From Lates calcarifer (taxonomy: Eukaryota; Chordata; Actinopteri; Centropomidae): a stretch of DNA of 64,000 nucleotides. This document shows positions 25,396 to 35,837 of the stretch, piece after piece (the first letter of the stretch is position 1; the number at the start of each line of letters is the position of its first letter). The notes under the pieces are model-generated. The model searched no databases. It was not told the DNA's origin and worked only from the letters and a program-made list of their open reading frames with translations. The stretch spans positions 23,751,993 to 23,815,992 of the forward strand of contig NC_066851.1 in assembly GCF_001640805.2 (NCBI RefSeq). The letters run 5' to 3'. Made by a program: the position numbers and the translations under genes.

Positions 25396-25551
25396 GGGGG
25401 GGGGGGGCAGGTGTCTGAAGCTGAATATCATTTGGATAATTAAAAATGACAGAGGAAGTGGTTCACACACACACACACACACACCACACACACTCAGCCA
25501 CTTTGTCTTGACAGGTGGAGAGGGAGGAAGGGGGGGGGGGGGGGGGGGGGG
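25396..25551 (+). repeat. Two poly-G runs (12 and 22)
   Basis: G12 at 25396-25407 and G22 at 25530-25551, with a (CA)n between. Unusually long G runs for vertebrate DNA. Confidence 0.85.
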
Positions 25552-26337
25552 TTATTCCTGATTGCTGTCAATCAAGTCGTCCTGTGGGAGGACCACGGAG
25601 GAAGGCACATCGCTGTGAACTTTGACCTCCTCCCTGGCCGACGTGATGCTGATGTGAGAGAGAGAGAGAGAGAGTTAACAACCTTGAGAGACGGACTGAA
25701 TTTCAACAGGCTCAGCACGAGAGAGAGAGAATAAGAGAGAAAGAGGGGGAGAGTGGTGGACAGAGAGATGGAAGAACAGAGGACATAAAAGGATGCAGGG
25801 TGAGAGAGGCTAAAGTAAGCAGTATATTAGCTTAGCTTAACGCAGTCCCGTCCCTTTGTTGTTAGCTGTCAGAGTTAGCACGACACCCACACTGTCCCCG
25901 CTCTGCCTGAAGAAATATCATCCAGGTTTTGGGAAAAGGAGAAAAGCGAATACGTTAAAAAAAATCCACAGAACCAGCCTGAAAATGCTGGAAATCTACG
26001 ACGACTGTGTGAGAGTTTAACACTGACACACACTGTCCACTACCACACAGACATACAGGGGAACACACTGCAGCACACTGCACTGTGCTGTATGACAACA
26101 ACAGGCTGTGTGTACTGTCACTGTGTGTTTGTGTGTTAGCATGCTGCAGACACCACAAGCCCAAACTGCAGGACTGTGTGTGCTGACAGTGTTAACACAT
26201 GTATGTACAGTGTGTGTATACAGTGTTCACTGTGAGCTGAGGTGTGTTTACTGACCGAGGAAACGTCCGTCTGTCGTGTTTCCATTGTGGACATACCTGA
26301 GTAACTGATTACTTGTGTTTGTATTCTGAATACATGG

Positions 26338-26374
<37 letters not shown>
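26338..26374 (+). repeat. (TG)18 microsatellite
   Basis: Perfect tg repeat followed by a gaaagagagagag tail. Confidence 0.9.
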
Positions 26375-26379
<5 letters not shown>

Positions 26380-26682
26380 GAGAGAGATCAGAGGAAAGCC
26401 AAAGTGACAATTGAACAAACGGCGACAATGAAAAGACGATCAGATTAGATCTCTGTCCTTCTGTCGCTTTGTTCTGTGTGTGTGTGTCTGCCTGTTCCTG
26501 ACTGCGTGTGTGTGCATATCGCTGTGTGTAATTGCATATTTATTGATGTGTGTTTCCCACGTTTGTTTGTTCCTGTGTGTGTGTGTGTTGAGCTGAACAG
26601 GGAGGTGGTCCTCCTCCCTCTCCAGATGCAGGATAGAGCGAATCCTCACCCCCTGCCAAATTAATCTGCTCACACACACATT

Positions 26683-26684
<2 letters not shown>

Positions 26685-26726
<42 letters not shown>
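26685..26726 (+). repeat. (CA)21 microsatellite
   Basis: Perfect ca repeat, in opposite sense to the (TG)n about 310 bp upstream. Confidence 0.9.
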
Positions 26727-26728
<2 letters not shown>

Positions 26729-27459
26729 GAAAGCGGATTCTGTAGAATAATTTCATTATAAGGTTGTGAGCATGTGGATTAATGGTTTTACTGTCACGGA
26801 GACGACAGGGGATTTTCTCTTTTCTTCTCTCTCTTTCTTTCTTTCTCCAAGATGCTTTTATTTTTTCGCGTCCTCTCCACTTCCTCTCTCCTCTTCTTCT
26901 CTGTCACCCTCATTCCCTCGTTTTCCTGCCATGTTGCTAATTTCTGCTGTTGAGTAAGCTAAGCCTCGTGGAGTTGTGTGTATGAGGTAAAAACAGTTTT
27001 ATTGTGGAAGGAGGAAGGAGAATAGAGGAAGAGAGAAGGAAGAGAGGAAATTGAAAGTAAGGGGGAAAAAGAGTGGAGGGAGGAAGAAGAGAAGGAAAGG
27101 ATGGGTGTGAGGTACGTAGAGGAGGAAGCGAGGAAAGGTGAGGAGAGGAGGAGGCGTTAGGGTTACATCGTCCTCTGTATGAGAGACACATAAAAAATTT
27201 AGGTTTGAAAAGTAACCGTGTTTCAGATGCAGTGGAGTAAAAGTAAGGAAGTAAAAACCCCTGCTTATTGACTCGATATTACATATGTGAACACACATTA
27301 TACAATAGACTTATTAAGCTGCTCAGTGCATCAGATCAAAAATGTCTCGTTTAACAAAGAAGTTCTGATTTAAATCAAAAAAATATCAAAGAAGTAAAGA
27401 AGTGTGTGACGATAAAACCCAGAGAATCCTGAACAGAGTTCATGTCAGCAGGTCTGCAG

Positions 27460-27461
<2 letters not shown>

Positions 27462-27501
<40 letters not shown>

Positions 27502-27524
27502 TGTGTGTGGTGTGTGTGTGTGGC
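27462..27524 (+). repeat. (TG)n with GG interruptions
   Basis: About 60 bp tg repeat interrupted twice by tggtg. Confidence 0.88.
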
Positions 27525-27727
27525 ATGTCTCAGTCACCTGGCTCTGTCACCCTCCATAATCACTACAATCCAACAGAGAAATCTGCTCTAATCAAACAGG
27601 AAACGCCTCCATGATTTTGGCTCTTGTTCGCCCTCTGTCTCTCTCTCTCTCACCTCATTCATTCCTAATGTCGTTCTCTCCCTCATCCTTTCTTCCCCTC
27701 TCTCTTCCCATGTTTCACTCTCATTTT

Positions 27728-27729
<2 letters not shown>

Positions 27730-27764
<35 letters not shown>

Positions 27765-27771
27765 TGTGTGT
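27730..27771 (+). repeat. (TG)n microsatellite
   Basis: About 17 perfect tg units then a tctgtgtgtg tail. Confidence 0.88.
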
Positions 27772-27997
27772 GTTGGGCTGTCAGTCAGGGAGGCGGCAGC
27801 AGCAGCAGCTGGCGGGGCCAGTCCCCAGAGGGATTGTGGGTAGGGAGGGGAAGGTTATGGCTTCACTCCCATCACCGATCTGTTGCCTGCGACTCTGTGT
27901 GTGAGTGTGTGTGAGTGTGAGATACAGTCCTGGTTCCAGTGCCGAGTGTAATGGGATCAAGATTGTTTTTGTTCACACACACTGATTTGGTTTTGTT

Positions 27998-28226
27998 TTA
28001 GTCTGGTTTCTGGTCTAGTCTGGTCCAGCTGGTCCAGGTTTGGTTCAGGTTTGGTTTTGTCCGGCCTGGTCTGACTCTGTTTGGTTTGTGTTTTTTGGTC
28101 TGGCTCAGTCTGGTTTCTTTTTGCTCTCCTCTGGTCTGGGTTCTGGTCTAGCTTGGTCCGACTGGTCCTAGTTTGGTTTGGTTTTTTGACTCATCTGGTC
28201 TCATCTGGTCTCATCTGGTCTGGCTT
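27998..28226 (+). repeat. Degenerate TCTGG minisatellite
   Basis: Many TCTGGT/CTGGTC units (tctggtctagtctggtccag), ending in a cleaner stretch with repeats of tcatctggtc at 28192-28224. G and T dominate one strand. Confidence 0.7.
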
Positions 28227-28309
28227 TGTTACTCTTTCAAACCAACACCTACATACAGCCACCTGAGGAGATTCCTCATTCATTCTTACAGTGTTTGTTT
28301 TGTCCTGCG

Positions 28310-28560
28310 AGGAGAACCAGACGGGTGGGGTTTACCGCACCGGGGAGCTCTCGGAGTCTCCTGCTGTCGGACTCTCCGCAGGCTTCACAGACAAACAGCT
28401 CGTATCCTCCAGGTGTCGGGATGCCCGCTGTAAACCGAGTCTCTTTAAATTTTTACCCCGAGAGTTTTTCGGCGTGTCAAACATAACCTCTCGCTCCGCC
28501 GTCGCCTCCGCTGCTGCTGGAGGTGTTTGTTTTCCACTCCAGTTCGTGCCTCAGCACTAA
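28310..28560 (+). other. CpG-rich segment open in three plus frames
   Basis: About 250 bp with many CpG and few stops in any plus frame (for example 28291-28560, 89 codons). No residues resemble a family I know. It may be a transposable-element leader or a CpG island; no promoter motif could be fixed. Confidence 0.35.
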
Positions 28561-29664
28561 ATCAGCTGGTTAGAGAAGAAGAGACGGGAAACTGAAGCAG
28601 CTTCCATGCAGCTGTTGTACCTGTGTGTGTGTGTGTCTTATTGTGATGTTACACTTGCATGCATACCTGTGATGTTGTGCGTGTATGTGCATTCAAACAC
28701 GCCTGTGTACATGATTTTATGTTTGCATGTCCGCGTGTGTTGTAGAGGAAAAGCTGCAGAGACAAATGAAAATAACGTGAGAGCAGCAGGAGGAAAAGTA
28801 GAAATCGAACGAAAGAGGAGGATTTATTTGATTGGATGGGAGTTACATGTCCTAAAAATAAAAGAAGAAACATAAAGCAATGAGAAACAAGAGGACGAGA
28901 ATCATAGTAATGAGATTTAGAAAAAAAGGAAATCATTTTCAATCTGGGAGCACTTTATCTGCAGAAAAATATACAGAGGAATCATTAATGGGGAGGAAAC
29001 AGACAGAGCTGCTGCTTTCACTGCTGGTTTATGGATTAATAACTGGAACACACAGAGAGAAAAACACTCAACATCAATACAAGTGCATTTGTTAAACTGG
29101 AAAATGAGATCTGGATAAAAGAGACGAGAAGAGAGAAGGTCAAAAGGACACGGTCGTAGCTGCCGTCTGAACGTTAAAGCTGATCTGAGCGTGGCGGCGG
29201 TACAGCGTGTGTGTAATGAGAGTGAAAAGGTCAGGCTAATTAAAAATACACTGATTTGTCTTCTTTTAGAAAGTGAGATGTTGAGGTGGATATCAGTCTC
29301 ATGTCTGTGTGTTAAACTTTCCCCTGCCAGTGTTTAAGTGGTAAGAGTCGAATGTCAGAACAGGCTTTATCTGATAACAGCTTGTGTATATGTCGTTACT
29401 GGGATATGAGGATTTGGTCACAGATCAGTGCAATATTCCTGCATTGAACAGGCTGTTTCAGAAAGGCCTCGGCCTCCTCTGTTTCTGTGGTTAACTCTGG
29501 TTGTTCCACTTAGCGCCATTTCCTACCTGGGGAAAGCTACCAGTAGCTACCAGGGAAAACAGAAGCTCTGTCCTCTTCCTGTTTTGCTGTTTTGCAAATC
29601 GAGCCTAGGGTATAGATATAGGATATAGGGAACCAATCTTAGCTAAGAGCTGGAGTCAGGAAGT

Positions 29665-29735
29665 GGTTAGCCTAGCTTAGCATTAAATACAGGAAGCAGG
29701 GGGCCAATCAGCTAGCATGGAGATACAGTATTTAT
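29665..29735 (+). repeat. Possible fragment of a 'gttagcctagcttagc' fish repeat
   Basis: ggttagcctagcttagcatt followed by ggaagcagggggccaatcag and ctagcatgg resembles a common fish repeat segment. Weaker pieces of the same motif occur near 22160, 25830 and 43985. Confidence 0.35.
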
Positions 29736-30029
29736 CCACTGGAAACCTGAGAGTCACAGAAAATGGTTTATGACTGAAACACGTCTGGTGAAAAGGCTGT
29801 TGCCAGCTGAGGCCATTTTCCCTCTGTGTGTGTGTGTGTGTGTGTGTAGAGTCCATTGACCTTCCTTCATCTCCCTGTGAGCAGGACAAATATTTAAAAT
29901 AGATGTCATGTCCTGGACCGCCTCCAACGTACTGTGTGTGTCTGTGTGTGTGTTTCAGTGGCTGATTCCCTCACTGCCTATTGCTGAAAACCAGAGCTTG
30001 TGCTTTCTTTTTCCTCCCATCATCCATTG

Positions 30030-30033
<4 letters not shown>

Positions 30034-30076
<43 letters not shown>
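30034..30076 (+). repeat. (TC)21 microsatellite
   Basis: Perfect tc repeat. Confidence 0.9.
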
Positions 30077-30080
<4 letters not shown>

Positions 30081-31184
30081 CCTCTCTCCGACAGCCACTA
30101 ATAATAACGCATGAAGGCAGTCACACCAAATGAAGACAAATGCCGACGCTGCTTTGGAATCATAATCTCTCTCTCTCTCACTCTCTCTCTCTTCCTCCTC
30201 TTCCCCCTCCGTGCTCTCTCACCCTCGTTCTCGTCCTCCACCCTCTGTTCTCTCCATCGTCATCTCTCTGTTCAGCTGTGAAGCTGTAGGATGTCTCTAT
30301 AGAAACCTACTGTTCAGAGTTCAGATATATGTGACTCAGTGCTGGAGATGTTCAGGCTCTTTCAATAGTGGCAAGATTAAATGATAAAAGGACGACCTGT
30401 CTGTCCGTCCATAACACAGCTGCATTACCTGGCTGTTTGCTAGTTTGATTTAGAAAAACCTGTTGTCTCATAATTCGTCTGATGCTTTAAGATGGACATC
30501 AACAACAACTGGAGTTTGTCCAGTCCAAAACCAAACAATCCCACCTTAAGGTGTGTTTGCTCACATCACATGATCTTCAGGCACTGTACATACAGAGCAG
30601 GGCTAGACCATACTCTTTATAATATTCACAAAGAGACACCCAGTAATAGAATTAATAGCAATAAGACTACCAATAAAACTAATACATTTTAAATTTAACA
30701 TCAGCCGTTGAGCAGGATCGTAGGAGCAGCAGGAGGCACGACGTCACAGATCAGACTGTAGAGCTGCAGGAGGAGAGAGAAGACAAGAACCATAAACCTA
30801 CAGGAGAGAATGATGAAGAGAGAGGACAGAGAGGGACAGGGAGGGAGGCACACAGCCTGGACACTAATGTGCTTGACAGTGTTTCAAAAGACAACTTGAA
30901 CTTTGGAGGTCGACCTGGTTAAGGTTCGGGATAACGACTGGTCATGTTTATAGAAACCAGTGTTGACTGTTGGTAGGAGACAGTGAGGTGAAGGATTGTC
31001 TTGGTATTTAAAAGCCTGTAATTATTTCTAGATGACACAAAACAACATTTCTAAAAGGTCTTGTGTGAAAAACAGTGAGTGAAGCCTTTAAATTTCTCTC
31101 CTCTGTCAGAAGACGCAGATAAAGGCTGATATTTAAAGGAGTAACATTGTTCAAGATAAAATTAGGATTAACAAACCTCTTCAT

Positions 31185-31526
31185 TAAACTGTAAAGTACT
31201 AATGATCATTTGCATGTATTTTGCGAATGATGAATAATGATTGCAGCGACTTCCAGCCGTTTCCTCCCATTCGAGGCGACGCTCTCTCTCCACATGCACC
31301 GCCATGATAACAAAACCATTTCCTCCACCACCACCACAAATTAAACAAATACACGGCTGAATGGTAATGTTCGCGCCATAACTGCGGGGATAATTGATTA
31401 AATGAGCATTGTAATTACATTTTCTCTTCCTAATATTGAAGATGTTATCAGTGTATCTTTTATCATTAAGTTAATCAGGAACTAAGACGACATTAAAGAG
31501 AATGAGCGAGCATGTGATTTAGCCTA

Positions 31527-31531
<5 letters not shown>
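31185..31531. promoter_or_regulatory. Candidate conserved non-coding element with octamer
   Basis: Octamer ATTTGCAT at 31208-31215, then gataattgattaaatgagc, attgtaattacattttctc and atcattaagttaatcagg. Long and free of repeats until (GA)13. The best-looking enhancer candidate in the large intron. Confidence 0.33.

Positions 31532-31557
<26 letters not shown>
31532..31557 (+). repeat. (GA)13 microsatellite
   Basis: Perfect ga repeat directly after the 31.2 kb candidate conserved element. Confidence 0.88.
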
Positions 31558-31834
31558 GCCCGCTGAGCGTTTTATCCAGTCTTTATTGTTTTTGAGCCCT
31601 TAAGCACATTTCTTATTTCTTCTAACTGTGTGTGTGTGTTAATTATGGTAGAGTAGCTGCATATGTGTACAGTATGTCCAAGCATGCAGTGCTAATGATG
31701 TGAGTGTTTCTGTCCATTGACAAGATCCCCACCTAGTGGTCAGACAGAGACATGACAATAAATCCTTTTGCCTTAATGGTGGTGTCCAGTTGCAGTAGAT
31801 GTCATACTGGTTTGTCATTGCTTTATAGGAGCTG

Positions 31835-31905
31835 GTGTAAACAATGTTCTGCTGGGACACTTTGGGTCCTGACATTCATCACCCACCTAAACACTGTTCA
31901 GCACT
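31835..31905 (-). repeat. Diverged repeat shared with 7243-7320
   Basis: On the minus strand it reads gtgtttaggtgggtgatgaa, tgtcaggacccaaagtgtcc, cagcagaacattgtttacac. It is the partner of the 7.2 kb copy. It sits within a longer minus-strand frame of 78 codons (31639-31875) that I do not consider a gene. Confidence 0.5.
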
Positions 31906-33557
31906 CCCCAATGGCAGGGGCCTGTTTTTTTTAACCGTGAAGCAAAACTGCTTCATCCCAGTTTTTCACTGTTTGTTGGGATAATGAGAAGAGTCTCCTG
32001 GTGTTGTCTGTATGAGACATAAGCAGGATTGTTAATGCACAACTACTTCCTGTGGAGAAAGCCAGAGATATGTTTCCATTCAGACGAGACAAACCCAGTG
32101 TGTGGAGGAGAGGCATCTGCTGTGTGTCGTGTCTCTGCGTTTTGGAAGGGTACCCTAAGGTTAAACTGCAGAGAAGCAGCATCCATCTGGAGAGCATTAA
32201 AGAGATTTATCAATACTTCTGTCCTTGAATCATACAACATATCGTGTGAGTGTGTGTGAGAGAGAGTGTGTTTGATTGCCCACGCCCACTCGTTTGTCGT
32301 GAGGAAGTCACCACACCTCAGCTCCAGGTTGGAGGTCTGTCAAAGACTACATTAACCAACATATAAGAGTAGAATAGAAGTAGAATATCACGTTCAGCCA
32401 TATCACAAAGGTCTTCATCCTCAGGGCGCCATGTTTACACGTCGAGGACATCGATGCTGGATTAAACAGTCAAGCATGCCGGTTTGTTCTTGTGAAAACC
32501 TGGAGTGGAGACCTTAACCAGGCTTCACCACTATCTCCACTTCCTGTGGCGGTCATTTCAAATTAAAAGCCCTCTGCAGGGTTGTGTAATTGCAACTTCA
32601 TGACATTGCAGCACCAAGAATAATTTGCCTGTCACTACAAAATGTATACAGTGGATAAAGTTGGGATCTTGTTTACAGCTCAGTCATGAGATCCTACCGC
32701 ACCGTGGACACTGTCAGTCCATTTTAACTCGCCATAACACGGTTAGTTTCCACTTTAGGGTTGAGTCACTCTGCCCTGCCTTGCTCCAGTGTAGCTCTGT
32801 CCTCCATTTTCATCAAGTCTCTAACTCCATCACAGTTAGTTTGTGGTTTGATCATTTTAAGACAAGTTGCTCCTGCAGTGCTCTGCGTGTTGTCAGCTGA
32901 TATTTTTGACTGATGCATCAAATTGAGTTTTACGGGGCAGCCCTAATGGAGTCCATTTTGTCAGCGGGGTTAGTTTTTATTTCAACAGGAAAAAGTTACT
33001 TGAATAACTTAAAAAGTTTAAAATGGTAAGTTGAAAAAGAAAAATGGATCCCACTCAACCCCAATAAGAAGTCCAGCTCTACTTAGTACAGGAGGGAAAT
33101 GGAGGAAAAGGAAGTAAAGAAGAGGTTGAAAGAGGAAAACAAGAATCAAGGGAGTGAGGAAAACGATGTGATTTAGAGAAGAAAGGATTCAACATAAAAA
33201 AAAGTGTCTGTGAAGAGTGAGAGCTTGTAGTCGCCACTGTTGTAGCACAAATCTGACATGATGTATTACACCTGAACAAGTGTTGTTCAGAGTCTCTGTG
33301 ACAGATGTTTGACAGTTGAAAGCCGTGCTTCCAGGATTTGTTTTGCAGCCTTTTGATGAGTGCTGAAAGTCAGTGAGGGAGGTGGGAAATCAAAAGGATT
33401 CCTTCTTCCAGATTCCACATCATCCACAGCTTCGAGTTATAAATGTTATTGTCTCTTTATTGAGAGGAGTGTTCAAACATCTGCATTGTACAGCTGTGAC
33501 TGCAGAGAGAGAGAGGGCTGTGGTCAGACCTGAACCTCCAGACTGACTGGATAGGGA

Positions 33558-33564
<7 letters not shown>

Positions 33565-33622
<58 letters not shown>
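33565..33622 (+). repeat. (CA)29 microsatellite
   Basis: 58 bp perfect ca repeat, the longest perfect dinucleotide run in the window. Confidence 0.93.
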
Positions 33623-33625
<3 letters not shown>

Positions 33626-33699
33626 CTTGAGGGAATTAAAGTGATATTGAGCTCTGAGCAATAACTGGAAGAGTGGAATTATTACTCTAGGGCTGTCAG

Positions 33700-33702
<3 letters not shown>

Positions 33703-33753
<51 letters not shown>
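33703..33753 (+). repeat. (GT)25 microsatellite
   Basis: 51 bp gt repeat 80 bp after the (CA)29; the two are complementary. Confidence 0.93.
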
Positions 33754-33756
<3 letters not shown>

Positions 33757-34094
33757 GTCACCTGTCCACATGTCGATTGTTGCTTTTGATTAAAAAGGAC
33801 GAGCGGCGACAGCTCCGAGTGTCTGCAATATCACACTGATGCTGTTACCTCTCTCTCCCTCTCTCCAACTGTCTGTCTCTCGTTCAAACATAATGTGTTT
33901 CTAACATGAATAACAATAAAAACACAGCCCCTCAACAAAATCTAAATTAAACTGACTGATCAGACACACCTGTTGGTGGCAGAATGACATCATCGTTTGT
34001 ACCTTCAGAGACCATTAAACTCTTGGTAAATTAATCTCCTTAATGATTTGACAACAGTATAGTTAAAGATATCTCCAGGATTTTTTAACCTGGG

Positions 34095-34450
34095 TCTGAC
34101 CACATTATGACAGGATTCCTACAGAGACAGAGCTTTTTATTAAAGAGTCAGATCCTTTAGTTTAATCAGAATCATCTCTATATATCTCTACCAGACTCCA
34201 CTGACAAAAAGAGGGATTTAACCAGGAGCTGCTGGAATACCACTGCCTCCATCTGTTAGTGTGTCTGTGTTACTGTGTGACTTTCAGTGGTGGAAGAAGT
34301 AATCAGATACTTTACTGAAGTAAAAGTACCACACAGTAACACAGACACACTAACAGATGGAGGCAGTGGTATTCCAGCAGCTCCTGGTTAAATCCCTGTT
34401 TTTGTCAATGGAGTCTGGTAGTGATATATAGTGATGCTTCTGGTTAAACA
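34095..34450. mobile_element. Foldback MITE, copy 3 (best arm symmetry)
   Basis: The left arm is nearly full length: caggattcctacagagacag, agctttttattaaag, ctctaccagactccact, ctgctggaataccactgcct, ctgttagtgtgtctgtgtta. The core is forward (about 34283-34331). The right arm mirrors this to ctggttaaac and then stops, so the outer right part is missing. It lies about 0.9 kb from copy 4. Confidence 0.82.
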
Positions 34451-34499
34451 TAAGGAATCTTACCCTTAGTTTAGAAAATGAGTTATACAGAGTACAGTA

Positions 34500-34753
34500 C
34501 GTTTTTTCCCTTCCTCTCTCTCTGCTTCTATGTACTGATCCTCTCTCTCTTTCCAGTATTGACATGTGTCGACCTTTCTGAACTCTCCTCTTCCCTCTAC
34601 TCCTCCTCCCATCTCTCTCTGCTTCTCCTCTTCTCTCTGTCCAAACCTCCATCTTCCTTCCATCCTCTCTCTCCTTCTCCTTCCTCTTCCTCTCTTCCCT
34701 ATATTGACACGTTGACCTTTCTGCACCTTCCTCTCCCTATTTTCCTCATCCTC

Positions 34754-34802
<49 letters not shown>

Positions 34803-34985
34803 CTAGGTCTCCTCACCTGACTCACTCCTCACCTCTTGGTCCAAGTCTGCCCCCCCCGCTCTCTCCATCCTCCCACCTTCTCTCTCTCTTGATGTGTTGC
34901 CATCCCAGATCGCTCTCCCTCTCCCCTCTCTCCCTTGAGCCCCCCCCCCCTTCTCCTCCTCCTCCTCCTCCTTCTCCTCCTGGCT
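34500..34985 (+). repeat. Pyrimidine-rich tract
   Basis: About 485 bp C/T-rich on the plus strand, including (TC)21. It gives long frames on both strands (100-170 codons) that are artefacts of composition. Confidence 0.8.
34757..34799 (+). repeat. (TC)21 microsatellite
   Basis: Perfect tc repeat inside the 34.5-35.0 kb pyrimidine tract. Confidence 0.9.
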
Positions 34986-35341
34986 ATTGATTGGTTCATT
35001 TGATAGTTCTATCACCAATCAGCATGAAGTTGACCTTTTGGACTTGGCAATGATAGCAAGATGTTGTGTGTGTGTTTGTGTGAGTCAATTTGTGTGTGTG
35101 TGTGTGTGTGTGTTGACCTTTGCAGGCAGAATGTCAGCCTGACTCTTGATGCTGTTTGTCAGTACATTAGTTGGACAGGAAGCAGTTCAGCTCTGTAACA
35201 GGAAGTTCAGACTCCTCTTATGACTGACAGCGAGTGGAACCATGTGACCTGATTGGACCTCAGCGGCAAAGTTTTCATCCATCGGATTCGCAGAGTTCCT
35301 CTTTTTGTTTCTATCCCAGTATCAGGGCAACAAACAGACCT

Positions 35342-35590
35342 GGTACTTTTACTTCAGTAAAGTATCTGATTACTTCTTCCAGCCACTGAAAGTCCCACAG
35401 TAACACAGGACACACTAACAGATGGAGGCAGTGGTATTCCAGCAGCTCCTGTGTTCTGCTCTGTTTTTGTCAGTGGAGTCTGGTAGAGATATATAGAGAT
35501 GTTTCTGGATTTTCTTCTTTAATAAAAAGCTCTGTCTCTGTAGGAATCTTATCCATGTTGTTGTCAGACACTTCATAGATAACAATAATA
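35342..35590. mobile_element. Foldback MITE, copy 4 (half element)
   Basis: The left arm is absent. It starts in a reversed core (ggtacttttacttcagtaaa) and continues through a full right arm: acacactaacagatggaggc, ggagtctggtagagatat, ctctgtctctgtaggaatct, ttgttgtcagacact. It ends about 250 bp from the 3' end of the ODAD3-like gene. Confidence 0.78.
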
Positions 35591-35788
35591 ACTTTTGTAG
35601 ACTTGAGGCAGATATTTTCTCTTTACTTGGGACATATAAGTAATTTGAGAGAACTTATGGCATTCACTAATTTTCTTGTAGGTATGTAGAAAAGTCACAA
35701 GTGGTCCAGTCCTCTCTTATGAGTTGACTGAATTTCAGACTTTACAAAATCAAAATACAGAGAAGTTCAACACCACTTATTTTTCTGA

Positions 35789-35794
35789 TTTAAT
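35789..35794 (-). terminator. Possible poly(A) signal ATTAAA of the ODAD3-like gene
   Basis: TTTAAT on the plus strand reads ATTAAA on the gene strand, 44 nt past the stop codon. No AATAAA lies in the first 250 nt downstream. There is no clear genomic A-tract on the gene strand, so any retrocopy tail has decayed. Confidence 0.35.
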
Positions 35795-35837
35795 TGTCTT
35801 CCTGTGTCTGTCATCTGCTGCGTGGTCTGTAGGTCTG

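Noticed and set aside
31639..32259. Several 60-90 codon frames on both strands
   Set aside because: Lie in or beside an old repeat relic; no residues matching reverse transcriptase, endonuclease or transposase were seen.
34466..34990. Frames of 119 and 170 codons on both strands
   Set aside because: Both are translations of the same pyrimidine tract with (TC)21.
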